64,000 nt of DNA from Novosphingobium jiangmenense (lineage in GTDB: Bacteria > Pseudomonadota > Alphaproteobacteria > Sphingomonadales > Sphingomonadaceae): NCBI RefSeq assembly GCF_015694345.1, contig NZ_JADQDC010000001.1, positions 186,001 through 250,000 of the forward strand, written 5' to 3'. Shown here piece by piece: positions 9,176 to 17,655 of this stretch; positions within the stretch are counted from its first letter, which is position 1, and each line of letters opens with the position of its first letter. The position numbers and the translations under genes are program-made. The notes beneath the pieces were generated by a model, which did no database searches, had not been told where the DNA came from, and saw only the letters and a program-made list of their open reading frames with translations.

Positions 9176-10093
9176 GTGAACGTTGTCGTGACCGGTGCGG
9201 GCGGTTTCGTCGGACGAGAGCTTGTGCGACTGCTGGCAGGTGTCGGTCATGCGGTGACCGGAATCGACACCGCAGCAGGCGGCATTCCCGACGTGGCTCG
9301 GGCGGTGGCCGGCGACCTTGGCGATCCTGCCGTACGGGCCGAAGCGTTGAATGGAGGGTGCGATGCCCTGATCCATCTCGCCACCGTTCCGGGCGGTGCG
9401 GCGGAAGCCGATCCTGCGGCCTCCCGCCGCATCAATGTCGATGCGATGTACGATCTGCTGCTTGAAGCGGCGGCGACGAGGCCCGGCCTGCGCGTGGTCT
9501 ATGCCAGTTCCATTGCGGTGTTCGGCGATCCGCTGCCGCCGCTGGTCGACGATGCCACGCCGCTTTCGCCCAAGTTGATCTACGGCGGGCACAAGGCGAT
9601 GATGGAGGACGCGGTCGCGATGTTCTCCAATCGCGGCCTTATCGACGGGGTGAGCGTGCGGCTGCCCGGCATCCTCGCGCGGCCCAAAGGGCCATCGGGC
9701 ATGAAATCGGCGTTCATGTCGGACTTGTTCCACGCCCTGAAGGCGGGCGAGGAGTTCATCTGCCCGGTATCCGCATCTGGAACGATCTGGGCGAAATCGG
9801 TGCGATGCTGCGCGCGGAACTTCATGCATGCGCTAGTCGTGGATTCGGCGTTGCTGCCGCCGACGCGGGCGGTGACCCTGCCGGCGCAGCGCGTCGCAAT
9901 GGGCGATCTGGCGGCCGAAATCGCGCGGCAGTGCGGCGTTTCGCCCGATCTGGTCCGCCACGCACCCGATGTGGCACTTGAGGCGGCCTTTGCGGCACAG
10001 CCCCCATTGGCGACGGCCGCAGCCGAACACGCCGGTTTTGCGCACGACGGAGACATTCCTACCCTCGTCGCCAGCGCCCTCGCAACGATCTGA
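9176..10093 (+). CDS. NAD-dependent epimerase/dehydratase (DenD-like extended SDR)
   Basis: A 305-residue extended SDR. The nucleotide-binding turn GAGGFVG is at the N-terminus, followed by LIHLATVPGG, VYASSIAVFG and the active-site YGGHK. The sequence is closest in pattern to D-erythronate dehydrogenase/UDP-glucose epimerase-like proteins, including the SVRCCARNFMHAL segment. The start is GTG preceded by GAGGAACG. It is located between the cupin gene and the two-domain VOC gene. NAD use and an oxidoreductase or epimerase activity on a hydroxyacid or polyol-like compound are reasonable; the substrate is unknown. Confidence 0.8.
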   Translation: MNVVVTGAGGFVGRELVRLLAGVGHAVTGIDTAAGGIPDVARAVAGDLGDPAVRAEALNGGCDALIHLATVPGGAAEADPAASRRINVDAMYDLLLEAAATRPGLRVVYASSIAVFGDPLPPLVDDATPLSPKLIYGGHKAMMEDAVAMFSNRGLIDGVSVRLPGILARPKGPSGMKSAFMSDLFHALKAGEEFICPVSASGTIWAKSVRCCARNFMHALVVDSALLPPTRAVTLPAQRVAMGDLAAEIARQCGVSPDLVRHAPDVALEAAFAAQPPLATAAAEHAGFAHDGDIPTLVASALATI

Positions 10094-10296
10094 AGGGCTG
10101 CACGGAAATGGCAACGCGATCCGCCGGTCTTGATCGCGGCTACGGCAATCCTGAGGCTGGTGTTCCAGTATCGCCGCATTCATTGATTCTGTAAATGCTT
10201 ATTCAGAAAAACAATTCATCGTCCTGATTTGCGCTGGGTCAACAATCCCGGGCGCGATTCCCGCCATGGCTTCGTACACGCGAACGGAGACTTGGA

Positions 10297-11319
10297 ATGG
10301 CGATCATCGGCATCAGGCGGCTGACATGGATGGTGGAGGACGTTGCCGCTTGCGTCCGCTTCTTCACCGATTTCGGGCTGTCGCTGATCGACAGTGACGC
10401 CACGTCCGCGCTGTTCGAGGCGGCGGACGGGTCGCAATCACTGTTTCTTGCCAAGGGGCACGATGGCTTGCCCACGGGCACCGCGCAGACCACCAGAGGC
10501 GTGCACGAATGCGTCTGGGCGGTCGACAGCGAGGACGGGTTGGCGCGGCTCATGGCGCGATTGGAGCCGGTGGTTGCGCTGTCGACCGACGGCGAAGGCG
10601 TGGTGCACTTCGTCACGCCGTTCGGGCAGGCGATCGGCTTGCAGGTGTGGCGCCCGCGCGCGGTGTTCGGCGCGCCGACGCCGCAGAACACGGTTGGCCG
10701 CATCGCCCGGCTCAACCAGCCGCGCAAGTGGATCGACCGCGCCGTGCCCAAGCGCACCCACCACTGCGTCTGGACCTTTCCCGACGTGCAGGAGGCGGTA
10801 GATTTCTACCGCGACATCCTCGGCTTCCGCATCACCGACATGCAGAAGGGCTTTGGCGTCTACATGCGTGCCGATGGCTGTTACGAGCATCACAACGTGT
10901 TCCTCGCCGATGCCCACGCGCCGATGCCGGGATTCAACGGCACCCTGAAGTTCCACCACGCCAACTGGGAAGTGGAGGACATCGACGAGTTGATGGTGGC
11001 CAAGAACCATCTCGACCGGCGCGGCTATACCTATGGCGACTGGAACTGGGGCTTCGGCCGCCACCGCCTGACTTCGGCGGCGTTCTTCTATGTGCCCTGT
11101 CCGGCGGGCGGCGAGGCGGAATATGGCGCGGACTGCGATTGCGTGGACGACAGCTGGCGCCCGCGCATCTGGGACGGCGCGTTCGGCACCGCGATCTACA
11201 TGACCAACCTGCCCGACTTCATGAAGGGCGAACCGAACTGGGACGTGACCTACGCCCGGCCGGATCAGCTGCACTACCATCCGGCAGACCGCGCTCCGAT
11301 GGCTGAGGCTGCCGAATAG
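10297..11319 (+). CDS. Two-domain VOC protein, extradiol dioxygenase-like
   Basis: A 340-residue protein made of two vicinal oxygen chelate modules (about 1-120 and 150-300), the arrangement of type I extradiol ring-cleavage dioxygenases. Likely iron ligands are H155 or H156 (RTHHCVW), H220 or H221 (KFHHANWE) and E273 or E275 (GGEAEYGAD). The spacing is close to the His-His-Glu set of BphC-type enzymes. It would cleave a catechol-like ring next to the hydroxyls, but other VOC activities (hydrolase, isomerase) are possible. A 203-base AT-richer gap before the gene probably holds its own promoter. Confidence 0.78.
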   Translation: MAIIGIRRLTWMVEDVAACVRFFTDFGLSLIDSDATSALFEAADGSQSLFLAKGHDGLPTGTAQTTRGVHECVWAVDSEDGLARLMARLEPVVALSTDGEGVVHFVTPFGQAIGLQVWRPRAVFGAPTPQNTVGRIARLNQPRKWIDRAVPKRTHHCVWTFPDVQEAVDFYRDILGFRITDMQKGFGVYMRADGCYEHHNVFLADAHAPMPGFNGTLKFHHANWEVEDIDELMVAKNHLDRRGYTYGDWNWGFGRHRLTSAAFFYVPCPAGGEAEYGADCDCVDDSWRPRIWDGAFGTAIYMTNLPDFMKGEPNWDVTYARPDQLHYHPADRAPMAEAAE

Positions 11320-11383
11320 GCGGGGCTCATGCCAGAGCCTTGCCGATCGCACGGTTGAAGAGGTTCCTGCGCCGTCCGTCATG

Positions 11384-11411
11384 CTTGCCTGCACGGGCTG
11401 GCGCAGGCAAG
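11384..11411 (+). terminator. Hairpin after the VOC gene, possible terminator
   Basis: A perfect 9-base inverted repeat, CTTGCCTGC and GCAGGCAAG, with a 10-base loop lies 64 bases past the stop of the two-domain VOC gene and before the next SDR. There is no run of T, so it may stop transcription weakly or serve as a protein site. Confidence 0.4.
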
Positions 11412-11464
11412 GGAAGGCGGTGCCGGGGCGCCATGCCGGGTACGCACCAGCCTGAGGACGTGCC

Positions 11465-12223
11465 TTGACCAGCCCCTTCGACCTATCCGGCAAGACAGCC
11501 ATCGTGACCGGCTCTACCCGTGGCATCGGCCGCGCCATTGCCGAAGCCCTGATTGCCCAGGACGCGCGCGTCGTGATCTCAAGCGAGAGCGCCGATGACA
11601 CTGCGCGGGCTGCGGGCGAACTGGGGATGCCGGGCTTGGCATGCGACGTCAGCGACGATTCCGCGCAAGCCGCGCTGGTCGGGTTCGCTGTAAAGGAGCT
11701 TGGCGGGCTCGACATTCTCGTCTGCAATGCCGGGATCACCGGCAAGGCGGGACCCTTCGCCGAAATCGACATGGACGATTACGCGCGCGTGATGGCCATC
11801 AACCTGCGCAGCCAGGTCGTGCTGTGCAACCTGGCCTTGCCCCGTATCGCCGAGCGTGGCGGCGGGGCGGCAGTGCTCGTCGCCAGCCTTTCGGGCTTGC
11901 GCGGCAACGGGCGGATCAATGCCTATGCGCTGGCCAAGGCGGGCGTGGCGCAGCTGGCGCGCAATCTCGCGGTGGAATGGGGACCGCAAGGGGTGCGCGT
12001 CAACGCGATCTCGCCCGGCTTCATCGCCACCGAACTTTCCCAGCCCCTGCTCGACGATGCGGCGTTCATGGCGCGGCGCATGGCGATGACCCCGCTGCGC
12101 CGTCCCGGAACGCCGGCAGAGGTTGCGGGCGTGGCGGCGTTTCTCGCCTCACCCGCCGGGGCCTTCGTCACCGGCCACAACCTCGTGGTCGACGGCGGAA
12201 CGCTGATCACCGACGGGAGCTGA
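11465..12223 (+). CDS. SDR family oxidoreductase
   Basis: A 252-residue classical short-chain dehydrogenase. It shows the cofactor turn TGSTRGIG (15-22), CNAG (87-90), S141 and the catalytic pair Y154/K158 (YALAK). The C-terminal GTP-like segment LVVDGGTLITDGS is usual for classical SDRs. The start is TTG, supported by a GAGG ribosome-binding site seven bases upstream; no better start is in frame. It ends three bases from the convergent FAD dehydrogenase gene. It would interconvert an alcohol and a ketone in the island's pathway; the substrate is not known. Confidence 0.87.
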   Translation: MTSPFDLSGKTAIVTGSTRGIGRAIAEALIAQDARVVISSESADDTARAAGELGMPGLACDVSDDSAQAALVGFAVKELGGLDILVCNAGITGKAGPFAEIDMDDYARVMAINLRSQVVLCNLALPRIAERGGGAAVLVASLSGLRGNGRINAYALAKAGVAQLARNLAVEWGPQGVRVNAISPGFIATELSQPLLDDAAFMARRMAMTPLRRPGTPAEVAGVAAFLASPAGAFVTGHNLVVDGGTLITDGS

Positions 12224-12226
12224 CGG

Positions 12227-13702
12227 TCAGCGCCAGTTCGCTCCCGCGGCATGGCGTCCGGCGCGGCGGCCGAAGTAGGAGCCCGGCCCGAGGCTGAGGC
12301 CCGAAGCATAGGCCTTGCCGGTACGCGGAATGTGCGCGGCGCTGGCGCCCACCACGTAAAGGCCGGGAATGGTATTGGACTTGAGGTCCAATGCCCGTCC
12401 GGTTGCGTCGGTCTTGATCCCGCCCAGGGTGATGAACAGGTAGTGCGACTTGTCGAAGCTGATGTCGAAGGCGGCATAGGGGCCGACGTCGAGCGGCTTG
12501 AGCCAGTCGGCATGCTTGTGGAAGCGCGAGTCCACGCCCTGCGCTGCATCGGCGTTGTAGGCGCGCATCGTTTCGACCAGCGAACCGGGCGGCAGGGCAA
12601 GGCCCGCTTCCATCTCCTCGACCGTTTCCCAGCCGTCGACGAGGGTGTGCTTTGCCAGGGGGTTCTCGGGGTAGGCGAAGACTTCGCTGTCGACGATGAG
12701 GTAGGCGGTCTGTCCGGGCTGCTCCATCACGAAGTTGCCGAGCCTGCCGTGATAGACGTCTTCCGCCACGAAGCGTTCCCCGTTGCGGTTGACGACGATG
12801 CCCTTGATCAGCTGGCCCGGCGGATAGATCGAGGCGGTGGGGATTACCCCGTCCATCGCCACGGCATGTGCGCCCGCCGAAAGGCCGAGCCGCACGCCCG
12901 CGCCATCGTTGCTGGGGATGCCGAGCGGTTCGCTGGTTTCGGTGAGCAGCGGCAGGTGCTGCTTGATCAGCGGCTCGCACATGTTGTGGCTGCCACAGGC
13001 GACGATCACGCCGCGCCGCGCCTTGACGAAGAACTCGCGGCCGGTCTGGCGGACCTTGACGCCGACCACGCGCCCATCGGCCTCGTCCTGCACCAGCGCG
13101 ATCACCGCGCTGTCATAGATCGCGGCAATGCCCTCTGCCTCGCAGCGTTCGAGCAGCGGCTTCATGCCCGCAGAGCCTGCGTTCTCGCCAACGCCGGCCA
13201 CCTTGTGCCCGCGCGGGGCAGGGCGGGCGGCTTCGCGATAGGGCCAGGCCTTCTCGTTGCCGGTCCACATCAGGCAAGTGGTGTCTTCCAGCCACACCGC
13301 CTTGCCGGGAAAGTAGGTGCGTTCGAATGGCACGCCCTGCGCTTCGAGCCAGTCGAAGTGGTCCTTGCAGTCGTTGGCAAAGGCGATAGCCGCATTGGGA
13401 TCGAGCGGGTCGCAACTGGCGAGGAGAAACGCGGCGAGCTGTTCGGCGTCGTCATCATAGCCTGCGGCTTGCTGCACGGCGGTGCCACCGCCGAGATACC
13501 AGATGCCCGAAGACAGCGCGCTGGCCCCGCCGCCGCCCGAGGCGCGTTCGACGATCAGGACTTGCGCGCCGGCGCGATGGGCCTCGAGCGCGGCGCAGGT
13601 GCCGGCAGCGCCTTGGCCTGCGACGACGACATCGACTTCCTGTTCCCACTCCGCCACGTCTGCGGGACGGATTACTTCCGGGATTTCAACGTTGTGCGTC
13701 AT
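12227..13702 (-). CDS. FAD-dependent oxidoreductase (KstD/fumarate reductase flavoprotein family)
   Basis: The 491-residue protein has the N-terminal FAD-binding motif VVVAGQGAAGTCAALEAHR, a central GGIKTDATGRALD stretch, and a C-terminal FAD segment GLYVVGASAAHIPRTGKAYASG. This is the layout of the flavoprotein family that holds fumarate reductase, 3-ketosteroid delta-1-dehydrogenase and related enone-forming enzymes. It probably desaturates or reduces a ring ketone. The ATG at 13702 was chosen because it lies four bases after the stop of the upstream SDR gene; the longer frame begins inside that gene. Together with that SDR it forms a two-gene minus-strand operon. Confidence 0.82.
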   Translation of the reverse strand: MTHNVEIPEVIRPADVAEWEQEVDVVVAGQGAAGTCAALEAHRAGAQVLIVERASGGGGASALSSGIWYLGGGTAVQQAAGYDDDAEQLAAFLLASCDPLDPNAAIAFANDCKDHFDWLEAQGVPFERTYFPGKAVWLEDTTCLMWTGNEKAWPYREAARPAPRGHKVAGVGENAGSAGMKPLLERCEAEGIAAIYDSAVIALVQDEADGRVVGVKVRQTGREFFVKARRGVIVACGSHNMCEPLIKQHLPLLTETSEPLGIPSNDGAGVRLGLSAGAHAVAMDGVIPTASIYPPGQLIKGIVVNRNGERFVAEDVYHGRLGNFVMEQPGQTAYLIVDSEVFAYPENPLAKHTLVDGWETVEEMEAGLALPPGSLVETMRAYNADAAQGVDSRFHKHADWLKPLDVGPYAAFDISFDKSHYLFITLGGIKTDATGRALDLKSNTIPGLYVVGASAAHIPRTGKAYASGLSLGPGSYFGRRAGRHAAGANWR

Positions 13703-13706
13703 CCGA

Positions 13707-14510
13707 TCAGTCCTGGCCCATGGCCTTGGCAACCGACGCGGCGATCTCTTCGCGTGTCGGATTGCGGCGCAGGGTGAGGCCGCCGTTCACCTGCAGGTTC
13801 TCGCCGGTCATGAAGCATTCGTCGCTGGCGAGGAACACCACGGCGGCGGCGACGTCCTCCGACGTGCCCCAGCGGCCGAGCGGGTAGGAATTGCGGAAGC
13901 TCTCGAACAGGCCGGGAACCTGCTTGGCATCGGCGTTCATCGGCGTGTCTGTAAGGCCGGGCGAGATCGAGTTGGCGCGGATGCCTTCGTGGCCGAACTC
14001 GTGGGCGATGCAGCGGACGATGTGGTCGGTCCCAGCCTTGGTGCCCATGTAGATCGCGTGGTCATTGAGCATGATCGTGGCCGTGGCCGAGCTGATCGTC
14101 ATCAGCGATCCGCCGCGACCGCCCAGTGACTTCGCCATCTTGCGCACCATCGCCTGGAAGAACTGGTGCGGGCCGACCAGTTGCAGCGCGCTCATCGCGT
14201 CGAGTTCGGCGCGGGTCACTTCGAGAAAGGGCTTGAGCAGGCCCCAGCCGGTGGCGTTGATCGCGATGTCGATGCCGCCAAGCTGCTGCGCGGCGGTATC
14301 GGCAAGGGCGTTGACGCTGGCTTCTTCGGTGATGTCGCAGGCGGTCCAGAGGCAGCCGGTGCGCGTCGCAAAGTCCCCGAGCACGGCTTCCTTGCGGCCG
14401 GCGACGAGCACATGCACGCCTTCGTCCATCAGGCGCTGGGCGATGACCTGGCCCATGTTGCCTTCGCTGCTGGCACCGAGCACCACGGCGGTCTTGCCTT
14501 CGAGACGCAT
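13707..14510 (-). CDS. SDR family oxidoreductase
   Basis: A 267-residue SDR with cofactor loop LGASSEGNMG, serine pair S140-S141 and catalytic Y154/K158 (YMGTK). The usual NAG segment reads NAT (INATGWG), a mild deviation. The ATG at 14510 has a GAGGAAT ribosome-binding site directly upstream; the frame stays open 66 bases further, but that leader is Arg-rich and unsupported. It is divergent from the SDR at 14653 across 142 bases, and its stop is four bases before the FAD dehydrogenase start. Substrate unknown. Confidence 0.86.
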   Translation of the reverse strand: MRLEGKTAVVLGASSEGNMGQVIAQRLMDEGVHVLVAGRKEAVLGDFATRTGCLWTACDITEEASVNALADTAAQQLGGIDIAINATGWGLLKPFLEVTRAELDAMSALQLVGPHQFFQAMVRKMAKSLGGRGGSLMTISSATATIMLNDHAIYMGTKAGTDHIVRCIAHEFGHEGIRANSISPGLTDTPMNADAKQVPGLFESFRNSYPLGRWGTSEDVAAAVVFLASDECFMTGENLQVNGGLTLRRNPTREEIAASVAKAMGQD

Positions 14511-14652
14511 ATTCCTCGCTCCCATTCGTTGTGGGGGCTGGCTATCACCAAGCGCGCTGCGGCGTTTCCTGTTCAAAAGGGGAGTGGCTTGGCATTGCCG
14601 CCCCCTTCAAGAACACTGCAACGGAATCTGCACGGGATAGAGGAGCGATTAG

Positions 14653-15414
14653 ATGGATCTCGGACTCAAGGGCAAGAAGGTCATCCTGACCGGCGGCAGC
14701 CGCGGCATCGGCCGCGCGACGGCGGAACTGCTTGCCGCCGAAGGTGCGGACATCGCGTTCTGCTCGCGCAATCCCGAACAGGTCGCCGAAGCGGCGGAGA
14801 GCCTCGGCAAGCACGGCGGCAAGGTGTTCGGATCGGCCTTCGACATGGATCAGGGTCACGATGCCTATCGCGCATGGTTGACCGATGCGGCGGAAAAGCT
14901 TGGCGGCTGCGACATCTTCATCCCGATGATCTCGACTTCGGGTTCGGGCCAGACCGGTGATTGGCAGAAGGGCCTTGATCACGACATCATGGGTTCGGTG
15001 ATCGGCATCGAGGTGCTGGAGCAGTACCTCGAGAAGTCGTCTTCGCCTTCGGTGGTGATCCTTGCATCGACCGCCGGGCTTGAAACCTTCATCATTCCGC
15101 AGGGCTACAACGCGCTGAAGGGCGCGCTGATCGTCTATGCCGGCCAGCTTTCGCAGGCGCTCGGCCCCAAGGGCATTCGCGTCAACACCGTGTCGCCCGG
15201 CCCGATCAAGTTCACCGGCGGCAGCTGGGACGTGATCGAAGGCGCTGCGCCTGAACTGTACAAGTCGGTCGAAGCCGGCTTCGCGCTCGGCCGCTTCGGC
15301 GGGCCGGAAGAAGTCGCCAAGGCTGTGGTGTTCCTCGCCAGCCCGGCTTCGTCCTACACCACGGGAACCAATCTGGTTGTCGATGGTGGCTTCACCAAGC
15401 GTATCCAGTTCTAA
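14653..15414 (+). CDS. SDR family oxidoreductase with altered NNAG motif
   Basis: A 253-residue SDR with TGGSRGIG cofactor turn (13-20), S139 and active-site Y152/K156 (YNALK). At the place of the structural NNAG motif it carries PMISTSG, so the usual asparagine is missing while the catalytic Ser-Tyr-Lys remain. This may reflect a specialised subfamily rather than loss of function. The ATG follows a GGAGCG-like site. It ends ten bases before the VOC gene at 15425, so the two are probably cotranscribed. Substrate unknown. Confidence 0.86.
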   Translation: MDLGLKGKKVILTGGSRGIGRATAELLAAEGADIAFCSRNPEQVAEAAESLGKHGGKVFGSAFDMDQGHDAYRAWLTDAAEKLGGCDIFIPMISTSGSGQTGDWQKGLDHDIMGSVIGIEVLEQYLEKSSSPSVVILASTAGLETFIIPQGYNALKGALIVYAGQLSQALGPKGIRVNTVSPGPIKFTGGSWDVIEGAAPELYKSVEAGFALGRFGGPEEVAKAVVFLASPASSYTTGTNLVVDGGFTKRIQF

Positions 15415-15424
15415 GGAACCTGCC

Positions 15425-15952
15425 ATGAGCATCGGGGCCAAGGGGATCCAGCATATCGGGGTCTCGGTCCCCGATCTCGACAAGGCGCGTGAATTCTACC
15501 TCGACTTGCTTGGCGCGGTCGAGGTAGGTCCGCCATTGGAATGGCGGGACAATCCGTTCATCGACGAGGTTCTGGGCCTCAAGGGCAGCGCGGCGCGGCA
15601 ATTCATGTGCCGCCTCGGCAACACGCATATCGAGGTGTTCGAATACGCCTCGCCCCCGCCCGAGCGGCAGGACCCCGATCGCGGGGTGAACCATCACGGT
15701 TACACGCACTTCGCGGTGCAGGTTGAAGATATCCAGGCCTGCTACCAGCGCCTGCTCGCCGCCGGAATCCGCGTCCACACCCCGCCTTCGATGGACGGCG
15801 TGACCGTGGACGAGGAGGGGCGCAAGAGCGGTTACGCGGCCACGTACTGCCGCGATTTCTTCGGCAACGTCTTCGAAATCATGGAAATTTACGACGATCC
15901 GCAGATCCGTCCGGTCTGGCGCGAGGGCGAGGGCGTGATTCTGCCGAATTGA
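15425..15952 (+). CDS. VOC family (glyoxalase-like) protein
   Basis: A 175-residue vicinal oxygen chelate protein. The N-terminal IQHIGVSVPDLDKAREFYLDLLG and the internal HYGYTHFAVQVEDI-like module show the paired beta-alpha-beta-beta-beta repeats, with H and E metal-ligand positions (IQHIG, HIEVFE, THFAV, FEIMEIY). It could be a lactoylglutathione lyase-like isomerase or a small ring-cleavage type dioxygenase. The ATG at 15425 was preferred over an upstream in-frame ATG inside the SDR gene, since the conserved fold starts right after it. It sits ten bases after that SDR gene. Confidence 0.82.
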   Translation: MSIGAKGIQHIGVSVPDLDKAREFYLDLLGAVEVGPPLEWRDNPFIDEVLGLKGSAARQFMCRLGNTHIEVFEYASPPPERQDPDRGVNHHGYTHFAVQVEDIQACYQRLLAAGIRVHTPPSMDGVTVDEEGRKSGYAATYCRDFFGNVFEIMEIYDDPQIRPVWREGEGVILPN

Positions 15953-15971
15953 AGGTATCTTCCTCCCCCTT

Positions 15972-16070
15972 CGTCATTCCCGCGCAGGCGGGAATCCAGC
16001 GACAGGAAGACTCGTCGCGCCGCGACTGAATTTCTCGCCCCCGTGGTTTTCCCGCCTGCGCGGGAACGAC
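15972..16070. repeat. Pair of inverted REP-like palindromic units
   Basis: Two palindromic units, each built on TTCCCGCGCAGGCGGGAA, lie in opposite orientation at 15972-15997 and 16051-16070, about 55 bases apart. The pattern (GTCATTCCCGC...GCGGGAAT) is the kind of dispersed intergenic palindrome often found between genes in proteobacteria. Here it follows the VOC gene and could act as a transcript end or mRNA-stabilising structure. Only this pair was noticed in the window. Confidence 0.75.
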
Positions 16071-16102
16071 GAGGTGGATAAGTAAAAACCGGCAGATTGG
16101 AC

Positions 16103-16120
16103 TGTTTCCCCGGGGAAACA
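16103..16120. promoter_or_regulatory. Perfect 18-base palindrome before the Rieske pair
   Basis: TGTTTCCCCGGGGAAACA is a perfect palindrome 116 bases before the start of the Rieske gene at 16236. Downstream, TTGACCTCGGTCAA (16163-16176) gives a second short inverted repeat that includes a TTGACC -35-like hexamer. Both look like operator sites for a regulator of the two oxygenase genes. No regulator gene is adjacent. Confidence 0.5.
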
Positions 16121-16235
16121 CCCGAAACTAGCCAAAAGCGCAGGGGTTCCGGGCCTGCTTTCTTGACCTCGGTCAAACGCATTTCGTGGCCACCATGACA
16201 TCTTCCTCTCACCCCAAGGACGAGAGAGGAATGAC

Positions 16236-17645
16236 ATGGCAGACCGCGATCCCGGCGCGTTTGAACAGGCTCGCTGCCCCGGCACCAGCTGGGAAGATAT
16301 TCTTGCCGCAGACGACGTGCCGCCGCCGGCCTTCATGGCCGAGGACCGTTCGCAGTACCTCGGCTCGGAGCCGATTGACGCCGCGCGCTACTACAGCCCC
16401 GAATTCTTCAAGGCCGAGTGCGAGAAGATGTGGCCCGCCGTGTGGCAGTTCGCCGCGCGCGAGGAGGACTTGCCCGAGCCCGGCGACTATGTGACCTACG
16501 ACAATGCCGGTCGCTCCTACCTGATCGTGCGGCAGGAAGACGGCAGCGTGAAGGCGTTTCACAACGTCTGCCTCCATCGCGGTCGCAAGCTCAAGACCGA
16601 CAGCGGCAGCGCCGAGCAGTTCCTCTGCCCGTTCCACGGCTTTTCGTGGAACCCGGACGGGTCCTTGCGCAACATCCCTTGCCGCTGGGACTTCGCGCAC
16701 CTGACCGACAGCAAGATGCAATTGCCTGAAGCCAGCCTTGCGCGATGGGGCGGCTACATCTTCGTGCGCGACAATGCCGAAGGTCCGACCATCGAGGAAT
16801 ATCTCGACCCGCTGCCCGAGTTCTTCAAGCGCTGGCGCCACGAGGAATGCGTGACGGTGGCATGGGTGGCCAAGGTCATCCCCGCCAACTGGAAGATCGC
16901 GATGGAGGCTTTCATGGAAAGCTACCACGCTTATGTCACGCACCCGCAGCTTATGCCGTTCACCGGCGATGCCAACGCGGCCTACCACGTGCTCGGCCGA
17001 CACGTGAACGTGAACTACACCCCGTTCGGCGTGATCAGCCCGCATATCGAGGCACAGGCCGAGGCCGAGCACTGGCCGCAGCAGCGGATCATCGATGAGT
17101 TCCGCAAGTACAACGGCCGCAGCGCCGACAACTACGACGAGGACAAGGACAACTACGCGATTCGTGTGCCCGAAGGCCGCAGTGCCCGCGCCGCGCTGGG
17201 CGAGAAGATGCGCGAGGTTTCGGAAAAGCAGTTCGGCGGCGACTATTCGGGCGTCTCGGAAAGCGAACTGCTCGATGCGCTGGTCTACAACGTGTTCCCG
17301 AACTTCGCGCCGTGGGGCGGGTTCATGCCGAACATCGTCTATCGCTGGCGGCCATGGCCCGATCAGGACAAGTGCCTGATGGAAGTGCGCGTGATCGCGC
17401 GGGTGCCGGAAGGCCAGCCCAGACCGGCGGGCGTGCCGATGCACATGCTGTCCGATGACCAGATCTGGGCCGATGCGCCCGAACTCGGCGTGCTGGGTGC
17501 GGTGCTCGATCAGGACAGCGAGAACATGGCGCTGTGCCACGAGGGCCTGAAGGTTTCGAAGAACCAGGCCGTCGAACTCGCCGATTACCAGGAAGTGCGC
17601 ATCCGCCACATCCACCAGACGCTCGACTCCTATCTGAACGCTTGA
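16236..17645 (+). CDS. Rieske non-heme iron oxygenase, large subunit
   Basis: A 469-residue aromatic ring-hydroxylating oxygenase alpha subunit. The Rieske ligands are C112/H114 (CLHRG) and C131/H134 (CPFHG). The mononuclear iron site lies in MEAFMESYHAYVTHPQ, with H231 and H236 and acidic residues before them. Its length and RWDFAHL/ANWKIAMEAF pattern fit the classical dioxygenase-alpha group, unlike the shorter paralogous pair at 5528 and 17656. It is ten bases upstream of another Rieske gene, and no beta subunit, ferredoxin or reductase gene lies beside it. The start follows AGAGAGGA. The substrate is unknown. Confidence 0.9.
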   Translation: MADRDPGAFEQARCPGTSWEDILAADDVPPPAFMAEDRSQYLGSEPIDAARYYSPEFFKAECEKMWPAVWQFAAREEDLPEPGDYVTYDNAGRSYLIVRQEDGSVKAFHNVCLHRGRKLKTDSGSAEQFLCPFHGFSWNPDGSLRNIPCRWDFAHLTDSKMQLPEASLARWGGYIFVRDNAEGPTIEEYLDPLPEFFKRWRHEECVTVAWVAKVIPANWKIAMEAFMESYHAYVTHPQLMPFTGDANAAYHVLGRHVNVNYTPFGVISPHIEAQAEAEHWPQQRIIDEFRKYNGRSADNYDEDKDNYAIRVPEGRSARAALGEKMREVSEKQFGGDYSGVSESELLDALVYNVFPNFAPWGGFMPNIVYRWRPWPDQDKCLMEVRVIARVPEGQPRPAGVPMHMLSDDQIWADAPELGVLGAVLDQDSENMALCHEGLKVSKNQAVELADYQEVRIRHIHQTLDSYLNA

Positions 17646-17655
17646 GGTTAGCGAG

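Noticed and set aside
15972..16070. The inverted repeats read as a CRISPR fragment
   Set aside because: Only two units, in opposite orientation, each palindromic, with no spacer array or cas genes.
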